From positions 124,001 through 188,000 of the forward strand of contig VCCI02000001.1 of assembly GCA_005938025.2 (NCBI GenBank): 64,000 bases of DNA, in the 5' to 3' direction. The stretch comes from Inquilinus sp. KBS0705. Its GTDB lineage: Bacteria > Bacteroidota > Bacteroidia > Sphingobacteriales > Sphingobacteriaceae. Position numbers and translations under genes: made by a program. The notes beneath the pieces were generated by a model. That model was given only the letters and a program-made list of their open reading frames with translations. It made no database searches and was not told the DNA's origin. How positions within the stretch are numbered: position 1 is the stretch's first letter; every line of letters starts with the position of its first letter. Shown piece by piece: positions 25,930-34,127 of this stretch.

Positions 25930-27370
25930 TCTTGATGTTTCTTTGCGATATATAATAAATAGGGATGCCTATTAAAACTATTCCCAGTCCGTATTTAACG
26001 TAATCGCTTTTATAAACGCATAACAGTATGCAAAATGCTATACCCATTAAAATATAAAGGGCAGGTATTATTGGGTACCCAAAAGCTTTGTATGGTCGCT
26101 CGGCATTAGGCCTTTTTGCCCTTAAAATAAAGATGCCTACTATGGTGAGTACATAAAACACCACCACCACAAAAGATATCATATCCAGCAGGTCGCCGTA
26201 ACGGCCGCTAAGACATAATAACGATGCCACTGCCGCCTGTATCCACAAACCAAATTCGGGCACCGAGTTTTTGTTCAGTTCGGCTGTCTTTTTAAAGAAT
26301 ACGCCATCCTTTGCCATAGTGTAGTAAACCCTTGCACCGGCTAATATTAAACCGTTGTTACAGCCAAAGGTTGATATCATGATCATCACTGCTATAATAT
26401 ACGTGCCGATATTGCCGAATATTACATGCGATGCCGCAACAGCAACCCTGTCCTTTTCGGCAGTGGCAATCTCGTGCAGTGGCAATACGCCGGTGTATAC
26501 CACATTGGCAAGCACATATATGAGTGTTACAATCAACGTCCCGAAAAACATGCTAATTGCAACATCGCGTTTAGGGTTACGCATTTCACCGGCAACAAAG
26601 GTTACACTGTTCCAGGCGTCGCTGCTGAATATCGAACCAACCATGGCTATGGCAATGGCACCCAAAGCTGCATCCATGGTGTACGAACTAAAGCTGCCAT
26701 CTAAGTTCAGCTTATGAAGATCCCAGGCGTTGGCCCAGTTAGCGTTCCATATTTCGCCCTTAAAAGCTAAAAAGCCAAATATGATCAACCCAAAAAGGCT
26801 TATCAGTTTTGTTAATGTAAAGGTGGTTTGTATCAGTTTGCCGCCCTTTACGCCTTTTGTATTGATGTAGGTAAGCAAAAATATCAGTACAATAGAAACC
26901 ACCTGCGCGGCACTTATTTTTAAACTGCCGGTTTGAAACAGGATATTATCCTCGCTTACCGCAGGAATTAAATAGGCCGTAAATTTAGAAAAGGCCACCC
27001 CAACTGCAGCAATGGTACCGGTTTGTATCACCGCAAAAAAGCTCCAGCCGTATAAAAAAGCGATGAGTTTATTGTAAGCCTCTTTTAAATACACATATTG
27101 CCCGCCTGCTTTTGGGTACATGGCGCTTAGTTCGCCATAGCTTAGGGCCGCGGTAAGTGTCATAAAACCGGTGATGAGCCAAACGGCTATCAGCCAGCCG
27201 GCCGAGCCTACGTTACGTATAATATCGGCGCTTACTATAAAAATACCTGAACCGATCATCGAGCCTGCTACCAGCATTGTGCCGTCGAGCAGGCCCAGTT
27301 CGTGCTTCATTTTAGTTTGTGGGGAGTCGTTTGTCATCAGGGTTTTAGTTTGTGGCACTAAACTATTCAA
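25901..27370 (-). CDS. APC-family amino acid permease
   Basis: 489 residues, about 12 membrane helices. The first helix carries the APC signature (GTMLVAGSMIGSGIFIVSADI), with the unwound GSG segment that contacts the substrate amino group. TAALSYGELSAMYPKAGGQYVYLKEAY and a C-terminal AERPYKAFGYPIIPALYILMG (both in part) match the LAT/SteT-like branch. The N-terminal 25 residues before the first helix are poorly conserved; internal ATGs at residues 12 and 21 are possible alternative starts. Substrate not determined. The gene overlaps dacB by 29 bases. Confidence 0.85.
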   Translation of the reverse strand: MNSLVPQTKTLMTNDSPQTKMKHELGLLDGTMLVAGSMIGSGIFIVSADIIRNVGSAGWLIAVWLITGFMTLTAALSYGELSAMYPKAGGQYVYLKEAYNKLIAFLYGWSFFAVIQTGTIAAVGVAFSKFTAYLIPAVSEDNILFQTGSLKISAAQVVSIVLIFLLTYINTKGVKGGKLIQTTFTLTKLISLFGLIIFGFLAFKGEIWNANWANAWDLHKLNLDGSFSSYTMDAALGAIAIAMVGSIFSSDAWNSVTFVAGEMRNPKRDVAISMFFGTLIVTLIYVLANVVYTGVLPLHEIATAEKDRVAVAASHVIFGNIGTYIIAVMIMISTFGCNNGLILAGARVYYTMAKDGVFFKKTAELNKNSVPEFGLWIQAAVASLLCLSGRYGDLLDMISFVVVVFYVLTIVGIFILRAKRPNAERPYKAFGYPIIPALYILMGIAFCILLCVYKSDYVKYGLGIVLIGIPIYYISQRNIKNEDTPDPAV

Positions 27371-27486
27371 AAACTTTATAAATTGACAGGCTATTGTAAA
27401 GAAATTAATTTACTATTTTGCGGCAACCAATTATATTTACACAGCACGTGTAACCAAACAGCACACTTATAAACTAATTATACACT

Positions 27487-29727
27487 ATGGATTTTTTGAA
27501 CACTTACTTAATTTATTTAATTCCGGTATTTGGCCTGGTGGGGATACTCGTGATGGCCATAAAATCGGCCTGGGTTACCAAACAGGAAACCGGCGATGCC
27601 TCTATGAACCAACTGGCAGGCTACATTGCCGATGGCGCAATGGCTTTTTTACGCGCCGAATGGAAGATACTGGGCTACTTTGTAGTAGTAGCAGGTATTT
27701 TACTGGCATGGAGCGGCACAACGGTGGGGGATAAATCAAGCCCGATAATAGCCGGGTCATTTTTGATAGGTGCTTTCCTGTCGGCTTTTGCGGGTTATTT
27801 GGGTATGCGCATTGCAACCAAATCAAACGTACGTACTACGCAAGCTGCTAAAACCAGTTTAGCACAGGCGCTTAAAGTATCGTTTACAGGTGGTACGGTT
27901 ATGGGCTTGGGTGTTGCGGGTTTGGCCATTATTGGTTTAGGCTCGTTATTCATTGTATTTTACACCATGTATGTAACTAGCAAAGGCGAAAGTGTTAACG
28001 GCGAAGCCATGGCTAAAGCCCTTGATGTATTAGCCGGATTTTCGCTGGGTGCGGAGTCGATAGCGTTATTTGCCCGTGTGGGCGGTGGTATTTACACCAA
28101 AGCTGCCGACGTAGGTGCCGACCTTGTTGGTAAGGTTGAAGCCGGTATACCCGAGGATGATGTGCGCAACCCTGCTACCATTGCCGATAACGTAGGCGAT
28201 AACGTAGGTGACGTTGCCGGTATGGGCGCTGATCTGTTCGGATCGTACGTGGCAACCATGTTAGCTACGATGGTACTGGGCCGCGAGATCGTGTCGCATG
28301 ATAACTTTGGCGGGATAGCCCCGGTTTTATTACCAATGGTAATTGCCGGTTTAGGGCTTATCTTTTCGATCGTTGGCGCATCATTAGTAAAAATTAAAAA
28401 AGAGACCGACAGCGTACAAAACGCGCTGAACATAGGTAACTGGGCATCAATTTTATTAACCGCTGTAGCTACTTACTTTTTAGTACAATGGATGCTGCCG
28501 AACGACAGCTTCCACATGGTACGTGACGAGGATGCGAACGGTGCCATTAAAGCAGGTTCGTTGGTGTTTACCAAAAATGGGGTGTTTGGGTCTATTGTGG
28601 TAGGTTTGGTAGTAGGTACGCTGATGTCTATCATCACCGAGTATTACACCGCTATGGGCAAACGCCCGGTAATGAGCATTATCAGGCAGTCGGCTACAGG
28701 GCATGCAACCAACATCATCGGCGGTTTAGCCGTGGGTATGGAGTCGACCGTGTTGCCTATATTGGTTTTAGCAGCCGGTATATATGGTTCGTACTTTTTT
28801 GCAGGTTTATACGGTGTGGCCATCGCCGCTGCCGGTATGATGGCTACTACTGCCATGCAGTTGGCTATCGACGCATTCGGCCCTATTGCTGATAACGCAG
28901 GTGGTATTGCTGAAATGAGCCGCTTACCCGAAGAAGTGCGCGGTCGTACAGATAATTTGGATGCCGTAGGTAATACTACCGCTGCAACCGGTAAAGGTTT
29001 CGCTATTGCTTCGGCAGCGTTAACCTCACTGGCCCTTTTCGCGGCGTTTGTGGGTGTTGCCGGTATCGAACATATTGATATTTATAAAGCCAATGTATTG
29101 GCAGGTTTATTTGTGGGAGGGATGATACCCTTCATCTTCTCGGCATTGTGTATATCGGCAGTAGGCCGTGCGGCAATGGCGATGGTAGAAGAGGTTCGTC
29201 GCCAGTTCCGCGAGATACCGGGCATTATGGAGTATAAAGCCCGCCCTGAGTATGAGAAATGCGTAGAGATATCAACCAAAGCATCTATCCGCGAGATGGT
29301 TGCCCCGGGTATGATCGCTTTAATTACGCCTATCATCATTGGTTTTGCCTTCGGCCCCGAAGTATTGGGTGGTTTGCTGGCCGGTGTTACTGTATCTGGT
29401 GTGCTGATGGGTATTTTCCAGAGCAATGCCGGTGGTGCATGGGACAATGCCAAAAAATCATTCGAAAAAGGTGTGGAGATAAACGGCGAGATCTACTACA
29501 AAAAATCTGAACCGCATAAAGCATCGGTAACCGGTGATACCGTGGGCGATCCATTCAAGGATACCTCGGGCCCGTCGATGAATATTTTGATCAAGCTGAT
29601 GTCTATCGTTTCATTGGTTATTGCACCGCACTTAAATACGGCAGATAATACCAGCAAAATGATGCAGAAACAAGAGAAAGTACAATCGATGAATGTGCAT
29701 GTGACACATGTAGATAAGAAGGTATAA
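27487..29727 (+). CDS. hppA: Membrane-bound ion-pumping inorganic pyrophosphatase
   Basis: 746 residues, about 16 membrane helices. It couples pyrophosphate hydrolysis to Na+ or H+ export across the inner membrane. The catalytic stretch is intact: [40 protein letters not shown] and [13 protein letters not shown] supply the acidic cluster. A second conserved site appears as [16 protein letters not shown] and [14 protein letters not shown]. The residue after NTTA is alanine rather than lysine, which in this family marks the K+-dependent group, many of which pump Na+. It is monocistronic with its own terminator. Confidence 0.95.
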   Translation: MDFLNTYLIYLIPVFGLVGILVMAIKSAWVTKQETGDASMNQLAGYIADGAMAFLRAEWKILGYFVVVAGILLAWSGTTVGDKSSPIIAGSFLIGAFLSAFAGYLGMRIATKSNVRTTQAAKTSLAQALKVSFTGGTVMGLGVAGLAIIGLGSLFIVFYTMYVTSKGESVNGEAMAKALDVLAGFSLGAESIALFARVGGGIYTKAADVGADLVGKVEAGIPEDDVRNPATIADNVGDNVGDVAGMGADLFGSYVATMLATMVLGREIVSHDNFGGIAPVLLPMVIAGLGLIFSIVGASLVKIKKETDSVQNALNIGNWASILLTAVATYFLVQWMLPNDSFHMVRDEDANGAIKAGSLVFTKNGVFGSIVVGLVVGTLMSIITEYYTAMGKRPVMSIIRQSATGHATNIIGGLAVGMESTVLPILVLAAGIYGSYFFAGLYGVAIAAAGMMATTAMQLAIDAFGPIADNAGGIAEMSRLPEEVRGRTDNLDAVGNTTAATGKGFAIASAALTSLALFAAFVGVAGIEHIDIYKANVLAGLFVGGMIPFIFSALCISAVGRAAMAMVEEVRRQFREIPGIMEYKARPEYEKCVEISTKASIREMVAPGMIALITPIIIGFAFGPEVLGGLLAGVTVSGVLMGIFQSNAGGAWDNAKKSFEKGVEINGEIYYKKSEPHKASVTGDTVGDPFKDTSGPSMNILIKLMSIVSLVIAPHLNTADNTSKMMQKQEKVQSMNVHVTHVDKKV

Positions 29728-29746
29728 TTATCCAATACCATAGGAG

Positions 29747-29773
29747 AGCCCCGGCGATAGTCGGGGCTTTTTT
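29747..29773 (+). terminator. Rho-independent terminator after hppA
   Basis: AGCCCCG (29747-29753) pairs with CGGGGCT (29762-29768) followed by six T. It starts 19 bases after the stop codon. Confidence 0.9.
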
Positions 29774-29804
29774 ATATATAAAAGATTTATCTTAGTTGCA
29801 TACG

Positions 29805-30068
29805 ATGAATAAAAAACTCACCCAAGCCATCATCTACCTGCTTTGCCTGTACGATGTTTATTTGTACCTGCCCGATGCGTTTGATGTATTTAAGCTGAAT
29901 GTAAACCTGCCTACCTTAGATGCGCTGATTTATTTTGATGCGTTACTGCTGGTCGTTGGCGGGATAATTATTGGCATTGCGCTCCTCAAACAAGGCGGTA
30001 GTTTTAATAAGTATTTGGGTATGGCAATGATTGTAGCTAATGTAGTTTTGCGCATTTGTTTATATTAA
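29805..30068 (+). CDS. Small membrane protein, unknown
   Basis: 87 residues from ATG 29805 (TTG three codons upstream is less likely). Hydrophobic stretches TQAIIYLLCLYDVYLYL, LIYFDALLLVVGGIIIGIALL (in part) and YLGMAMIVANVVLRICLY suggest three membrane helices. No family recognised. A lipoprotein gene follows after 15 bases, so they are probably co-transcribed. Confidence 0.55.
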   Translation: MNKKLTQAIIYLLCLYDVYLYLPDAFDVFKLNVNLPTLDALIYFDALLLVVGGIIIGIALLKQGGSFNKYLGMAMIVANVVLRICLY

Positions 30069-30083
30069 AATCTTTACCATAGT

Positions 30084-30524
30084 ATGCGGAAAAAAATATT
30101 TTTGGCATTAGTTGCAATAGCCTTTATGGGTTGTACAGCTAACTCATTTAAACCATCATCTTTAAAAAAGGCTGCTAAAACAAAAGCTTTAAAAGGTAAA
30201 AGCAGGGTACAATTAACAAGTTTCGACGATTTCTTCATGAAGTTTAAATCTGATTCGGTTTATCAGGTAGCACACGTTATGTTCCCGCTTAAAATAATTA
30301 TCACAGATGACGATAGTGATTCGATAAGATATGTTAATAAGGCGGCCTGGGTATACACTAAGTTTTTAAAAGGTAAGGATGATATTTTTAAAAAATCGGT
30401 GTTAAGTAAAAGCGATGTAAAGATCGAACATATGGTAGAAGATACCGGGATTTCTATAAACTACTATTTCGCATATATAAATAACGATTGGCAATTAGTG
30501 CTTTTTAAAGATGATTCTGATTAA
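30084..30524 (+). CDS. Lipoprotein, unknown
   Basis: 146 residues with a lipoprotein signal: MRKKIFLALVAIAFMGC, with the cysteine at residue 17 preceded by AFMG, followed by TANS. The mature protein begins with a lysine-rich linker (SSLKKAAKTKALKGKSRV) and then a compact domain (FDDFFMKFKSDSVYQVAHVMFPLKII; TGISINYYFAYINNDWQLVLFKDD) that resembles DUF4348-type Bacteroidota lipoproteins in its FMxKFxxDxxFQ...YxFxxxNxxWxL pattern. Family assignment is tentative. Confidence 0.6.
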   Translation: MRKKIFLALVAIAFMGCTANSFKPSSLKKAAKTKALKGKSRVQLTSFDDFFMKFKSDSVYQVAHVMFPLKIIITDDDSDSIRYVNKAAWVYTKFLKGKDDIFKKSVLSKSDVKIEHMVEDTGISINYYFAYINNDWQLVLFKDDSD

Positions 30525-30682
30525 CCTATATAAGCCACCCCCCAATTCTATTTTTCGCAACGTTTAATTCTGTTTATAACCGCAATGCTGTTGTTACATT
30601 CGGCTCTTTAACTTTTCAATAAATTTAAGTACGTTTGGGCAACACGATTTTAAGTATTTACTGATCTTACTAAAAAATTAAA

Positions 30683-32239
30683 ATGAAGTTATTTATCAAG
30701 AAACCGATAGCCCAATTAATGGCAGCATCGGCGGAAACAGAGAAGACATTAAAACGAACGCTGGGTGTAGGTTCGCTTATTGCATTGGGTATTGGTGCTA
30801 TAATTGGTGCTGGTATATTTGTGCGTACGGCCGCAGCAGCAGGAGAGCATGCAGGTCCCGCTGTTACCATTTCATTCCTTATTGCAGCGGCAGGTTGCGC
30901 GCTGGCAGGTTTATGCTACGCCGAGTTTGCCAGTATGATACCTATCGCCGGTTCGGCCTACACTTACTCATACGCCACCATGGGCGAGTTCATTGCCTGG
31001 ATAATTGGATGGGATCTGGTATTGGAATATGCACTGGGTGCAGCTACCGTATCAATAGGCTGGTCGCAGTATTTTAACGAGTTTTTGCATACTTTTTTTA
31101 ATGTGCATATACCGTTTGCCTGGTCGCATTCGCCTTTAGAAATATCAAACACTACCACAGGTATGTATGCTGCCGAATTGGGCCAGCATGGCGTAGTTAA
31201 CCTGCCGGCTATATTTATTTTATTGATGCTTACTTTGTTGTTGATACGCGGCACCGCCGAATCGGCAGTGGTAAACAACATTATTGTGGTTATTAAGGTA
31301 GCCATTGTGTTAATGATCATTGGTTTTGGCTGGCACTTTATTAACCCTGCCCTGCATACCCCATATATGATACCTGCCGATGCCGGTACTATAAAGGTTA
31401 GCGCCGGTACAGTAAACTATGCCGATACATTTAACCACGGCTGGCTGGGCGTACTACGTGGAGCAAGTGTGGTTTTCTTTGCCTTTATTGGTTTTGATGC
31501 CGTATCTACCGCTGCACAGGAAGCTAAGAACCCGCAACGGGATATGCCAAAAGGTATTTTAATATCGCTGGTTATTTGTACCGCTTTATACATCTTATTC
31601 TCGCACGTATTAACCGGTTTAGTATCTTATAAAGATTTTCTGATACAAGGTAAAGAGGCGTCTGTTAGTTATGCTATTAAAACGGCTATGCCGGGCTATG
31701 GCTGGTTGGCATCGTTTGTTACTGTATCTATCCTTGCCGGTTTCTCTTCGGTTATCCTGGTGATGTTAATGGGCCAAACACGTGTATTTTACACCATGAG
31801 TACTGATGGTTTAATACCTAAAGTGTTTTCTAAACTGCACCCTAAACACCGCACACCATACAAATCGCAATGGTTGTTTTTCGGTTTCGTATCATTATTT
31901 GCAGGTTTTATCCCCGATAAATATGTAGGTGACATGGTGAGCATCGGTACCTTGTTCGCGTTCGTACTGGTATGTTTGGGTATATTCATCCTTCGCCGTA
32001 CCGATCCAAACCTTGTTCGTCCGTTTAAAACACCATGGTATATGGTAGTTTGCCCGCTTGGCGCTATTATTTGTTTATGTATGATAGCCAGCGAGGGCTG
32101 GGAAAACTGGGCACGTTTAATTGGCTGGTTACTGATAGGTTTTGTTATCTATTTTGGTTACAGCATCAAACGCTCGCATGTGCGCCGTGGCGTTGTTGAA
32201 CCGGCTACCGACCCGATTAATCCTAAATATGTTGAATAA
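30683..32239 (+). CDS. APC-family (cationic-type) amino acid permease
   Basis: 518 residues, 12 or more membrane helices. It opens with a short cytoplasmic segment (AETEKTLKRTLGVGSLIALGIG, in two parts), then GAIIGAGIFVRTAAAAGEHAGPA with the GAG unwound site. CYAEFASMIPIAGSAYTYSYATMGE and FFAFIGFDAVSTAAQEAKNPQRDMP (both in part) are the hallmarks of the YhdG/CAT-like branch of basic amino acid transporters. It is not closely related to the permease at 25901-27370. A terminator follows. Confidence 0.9.
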   Translation: MKLFIKKPIAQLMAASAETEKTLKRTLGVGSLIALGIGAIIGAGIFVRTAAAAGEHAGPAVTISFLIAAAGCALAGLCYAEFASMIPIAGSAYTYSYATMGEFIAWIIGWDLVLEYALGAATVSIGWSQYFNEFLHTFFNVHIPFAWSHSPLEISNTTTGMYAAELGQHGVVNLPAIFILLMLTLLLIRGTAESAVVNNIIVVIKVAIVLMIIGFGWHFINPALHTPYMIPADAGTIKVSAGTVNYADTFNHGWLGVLRGASVVFFAFIGFDAVSTAAQEAKNPQRDMPKGILISLVICTALYILFSHVLTGLVSYKDFLIQGKEASVSYAIKTAMPGYGWLASFVTVSILAGFSSVILVMLMGQTRVFYTMSTDGLIPKVFSKLHPKHRTPYKSQWLFFGFVSLFAGFIPDKYVGDMVSIGTLFAFVLVCLGIFILRRTDPNLVRPFKTPWYMVVCPLGAIICLCMIASEGWENWARLIGWLLIGFVIYFGYSIKRSHVRRGVVEPATDPINPKYVE

Positions 32240-32260
32240 GTAACATTCATAATATAAAAC

Positions 32261-32296
32261 AAAAAAGGTTCTGTGTAAGCAGAACCTTTTTTGTTT
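32261..32296 (+). terminator. Rho-independent terminator after the permease
   Basis: A 13-bp stem AAAAAAGGTTCTG (32261-32273) with CAGAACCTTTTTT (32280-32292), loop TGTAAG, then TGTTTT. The A-rich left arm makes it able to work on both strands. Confidence 0.9.
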
Positions 32297-32314
32297 TAAA
32301 CCCTTTTGTATGGA

Positions 32315-33481
32315 ATGAATACCAAGCGTATACTGTGGGTACTTGTATTTATAGCGGTTATCAATTCTATGGGGTTTGGAATTATAATACCGCTGCTGTA
32401 CCCTTATGGCAAAAAATTTGGCGTAACCCAGCATACTATTGGTTTGCTTACCGCAGCCTATTCCATTGCCCAGTTTTTTGCAACCCCGGTATTAGGCGCG
32501 TTATCTGATAAGTATGGCCGCAAGCCATTATTGGTTATCAGCCTGGCAGGCACCTGCCTGTCGTTTATAGTGTTTGGTCTGGCCAATAGTATTATTGTAC
32601 TGTTTGCCGCGCGTATTTTGGATGGGCTAACCGGTGGCAATATATCGGTAGCGCAGGCCATGGTATCAGATATTTCATCGCCCCAGGATAGGGCGAAGAA
32701 TTTTGGCATACTGGGTTCGGCATTTGGCTTTGGTTTTGTAATAGGCCCGGCAATAGGGGGGCTGCTTAGCAAATTCGGGATGCAGGTGCCTTTCTTTTTT
32801 GCGGCAGGCATAGCCATATTGGGGGTATTGCTCACCTTGTTTTTTCTTAAAGAAACCAATCGCAATAAAGACGCCAAGGCAAATGAACAGCATAAATTCA
32901 GTTTTAAATCGCTTATTACCGTATTGCAAAGGCCGGTAATTGGCACGGCTATATTTACAGGGTTTTTGTTAACTACTGCGCAGTTTACCATGCTTATAGG
33001 TTTTCAAACCTTTAGCGTTGATGTACTAAAGCTTAACCCAACGCAAATAGGTATATTTTATGGTGGCTTTGGTATTAGCGGTATATTAATGCAAATGCTG
33101 GTGCCGGCAATAAAAAAGCTTATCCCATCGCAGGCGCTTGTTTTGCTGATATCAACTCTTTGTTGTTTAGGTATGATGATAGTGGCCGGGCTGGCTACCG
33201 GCTTTATACTATTTGCTATTGGTATAGGCATATACGGCTTGTTTAACGGCCTGCGTAACCCTATGCTTAATGCCATCATAGCCGACCATAACCAAGAGGC
33301 GGAACATGGCGAAGTAATGGGTATCAACCAGTCGTACGCATCTATTGGCCAAACAATTGGGCCCGTTACCGCGGGGCTAATTACTGCTGTATCAGTACAT
33401 AGTGTTTTCTTTTTATCATCTTTATATATTTTAATTGCACTTTTGTTTAGTATTCGTTTAAAGTCGAAAGAAAATACCTAA
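32315..33481 (+). CDS. MFS transporter, TetA-like drug exporter branch
   Basis: 388 residues from ATG 32315 (TTG at 32306 is three codons upstream). Twelve membrane helices. Motif A between helices 2 and 3 is present as GALSDKYGRKPLLVIS. DGLTGGNISVAQAMVSDI and FGFVIGPAIGGLL in helices 4-5 fit the TetA(B/C)-type proton-driven exporters. Without a TetR neighbour or resistance context, a general multidrug or metabolite export role is more likely than tetracycline resistance. marC begins three bases downstream of the stop. Confidence 0.85.
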   Translation: MNTKRILWVLVFIAVINSMGFGIIIPLLYPYGKKFGVTQHTIGLLTAAYSIAQFFATPVLGALSDKYGRKPLLVISLAGTCLSFIVFGLANSIIVLFAARILDGLTGGNISVAQAMVSDISSPQDRAKNFGILGSAFGFGFVIGPAIGGLLSKFGMQVPFFFAAGIAILGVLLTLFFLKETNRNKDAKANEQHKFSFKSLITVLQRPVIGTAIFTGFLLTTAQFTMLIGFQTFSVDVLKLNPTQIGIFYGGFGISGILMQMLVPAIKKLIPSQALVLLISTLCCLGMMIVAGLATGFILFAIGIGIYGLFNGLRNPMLNAIIADHNQEAEHGEVMGINQSYASIGQTIGPVTAGLITAVSVHSVFFLSSLYILIALLFSIRLKSKENT

Positions 33482-33484
33482 GCT

Positions 33485-34054
33485 ATGCATCCACTTATAT
33501 TTAAAGAAGTGCTGTCCGTTACCATGATCCTCTTCGCGATCATCGACATATTGGGCGCCATACCGGTAATTATTCAATTGCGCCAAAAGGCAGGGCACAT
33601 CGAGTCGGAAAAGGCCAGTATAGCCGTTTTAGTGCTGATGGTGGCCTTTTTATTTGTGGGGGATGAGTTGCTGGCAATTATAGGTTTAGATATCTCCTCG
33701 TTCGCTATAGCTGGCTCTATCGTTATCTTTATTATCGCGCTGGAGATGGTGCTGGGTGTGGAATTTTTTAAAGAAGAAATGCCCGAATCGGTATCGATAG
33801 TGCCCCTTGCATTCCCGCTGATAGCCGGCGCCGGTACCATGACTACCCTTTTATCCCTAAAATCGCAATATCAAACGCAAAACATCATAGTAGGTATCGT
33901 CCTTAATACCTTTTTTGTATACCTGGTATTGAAGAATGTAAAATGGCTTGAAAGGCTTTTTGGCAAAACAGGCCTGCAAATACTGCGCAAGGCATTTGGT
34001 ATTATTTTGTTAGCCATCGCGATAAAACTGTTTAGGAGTAACTCGGGATTGTAG
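33485..34054 (+). CDS. MarC-family (UPF0056) integral membrane protein
   Basis: 189 residues, six predicted membrane helices, normal for the family. Seen: ILFAIIDILGAIPVIIQL at the start, then GDELLAIIGLDISSFAIAGSIVIFIIALEM (in part), PLAFPLIAGAGTMTTLLSL with the conserved P-L-A-P/AGPG-like turn, and the C-terminal AFGIILLAIAIKLF. Despite the name, MarC proteins are not established in multiple antibiotic resistance and the transported substrate is unknown. It follows the MFS gene with three bases between, so they are co-transcribed. Confidence 0.88.
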   Translation: MHPLIFKEVLSVTMILFAIIDILGAIPVIIQLRQKAGHIESEKASIAVLVLMVAFLFVGDELLAIIGLDISSFAIAGSIVIFIIALEMVLGVEFFKEEMPESVSIVPLAFPLIAGAGTMTTLLSLKSQYQTQNIIVGIVLNTFFVYLVLKNVKWLERLFGKTGLQILRKAFGIILLAIAIKLFRSNSGL

Positions 34055-34065
34055 AAGAGAAATAA

Positions 34066-34113
34066 GAGCCAAGAATCAAGAACCAAGAGGGGATATACTG
34101 GCTCCTGGTTCTT
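34066..34113. terminator. Palindromic repeat between convergent genes
   Basis: AAGAACCA (34078-34085) pairs with TGGTTCTT (34106-34113), and GAGCCA (34066-34071) has a partner TGGCTC (34099-34104). It lies between marC and the minus-strand ABC permease and belongs to the degenerate CAAGAACCAAG repeats. A T-rich stretch (AAATTTT) follows. Confidence 0.5.
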
Positions 34114-34127
34114 AAATTTTCCCTCGC

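Noticed and set aside
32315..33481. Tetracycline resistance gene
   Set aside because: It is similar to the TetA branch of MFS, but there is no TetR or mobile context and it is paired with marC; a specific drug cannot be named.
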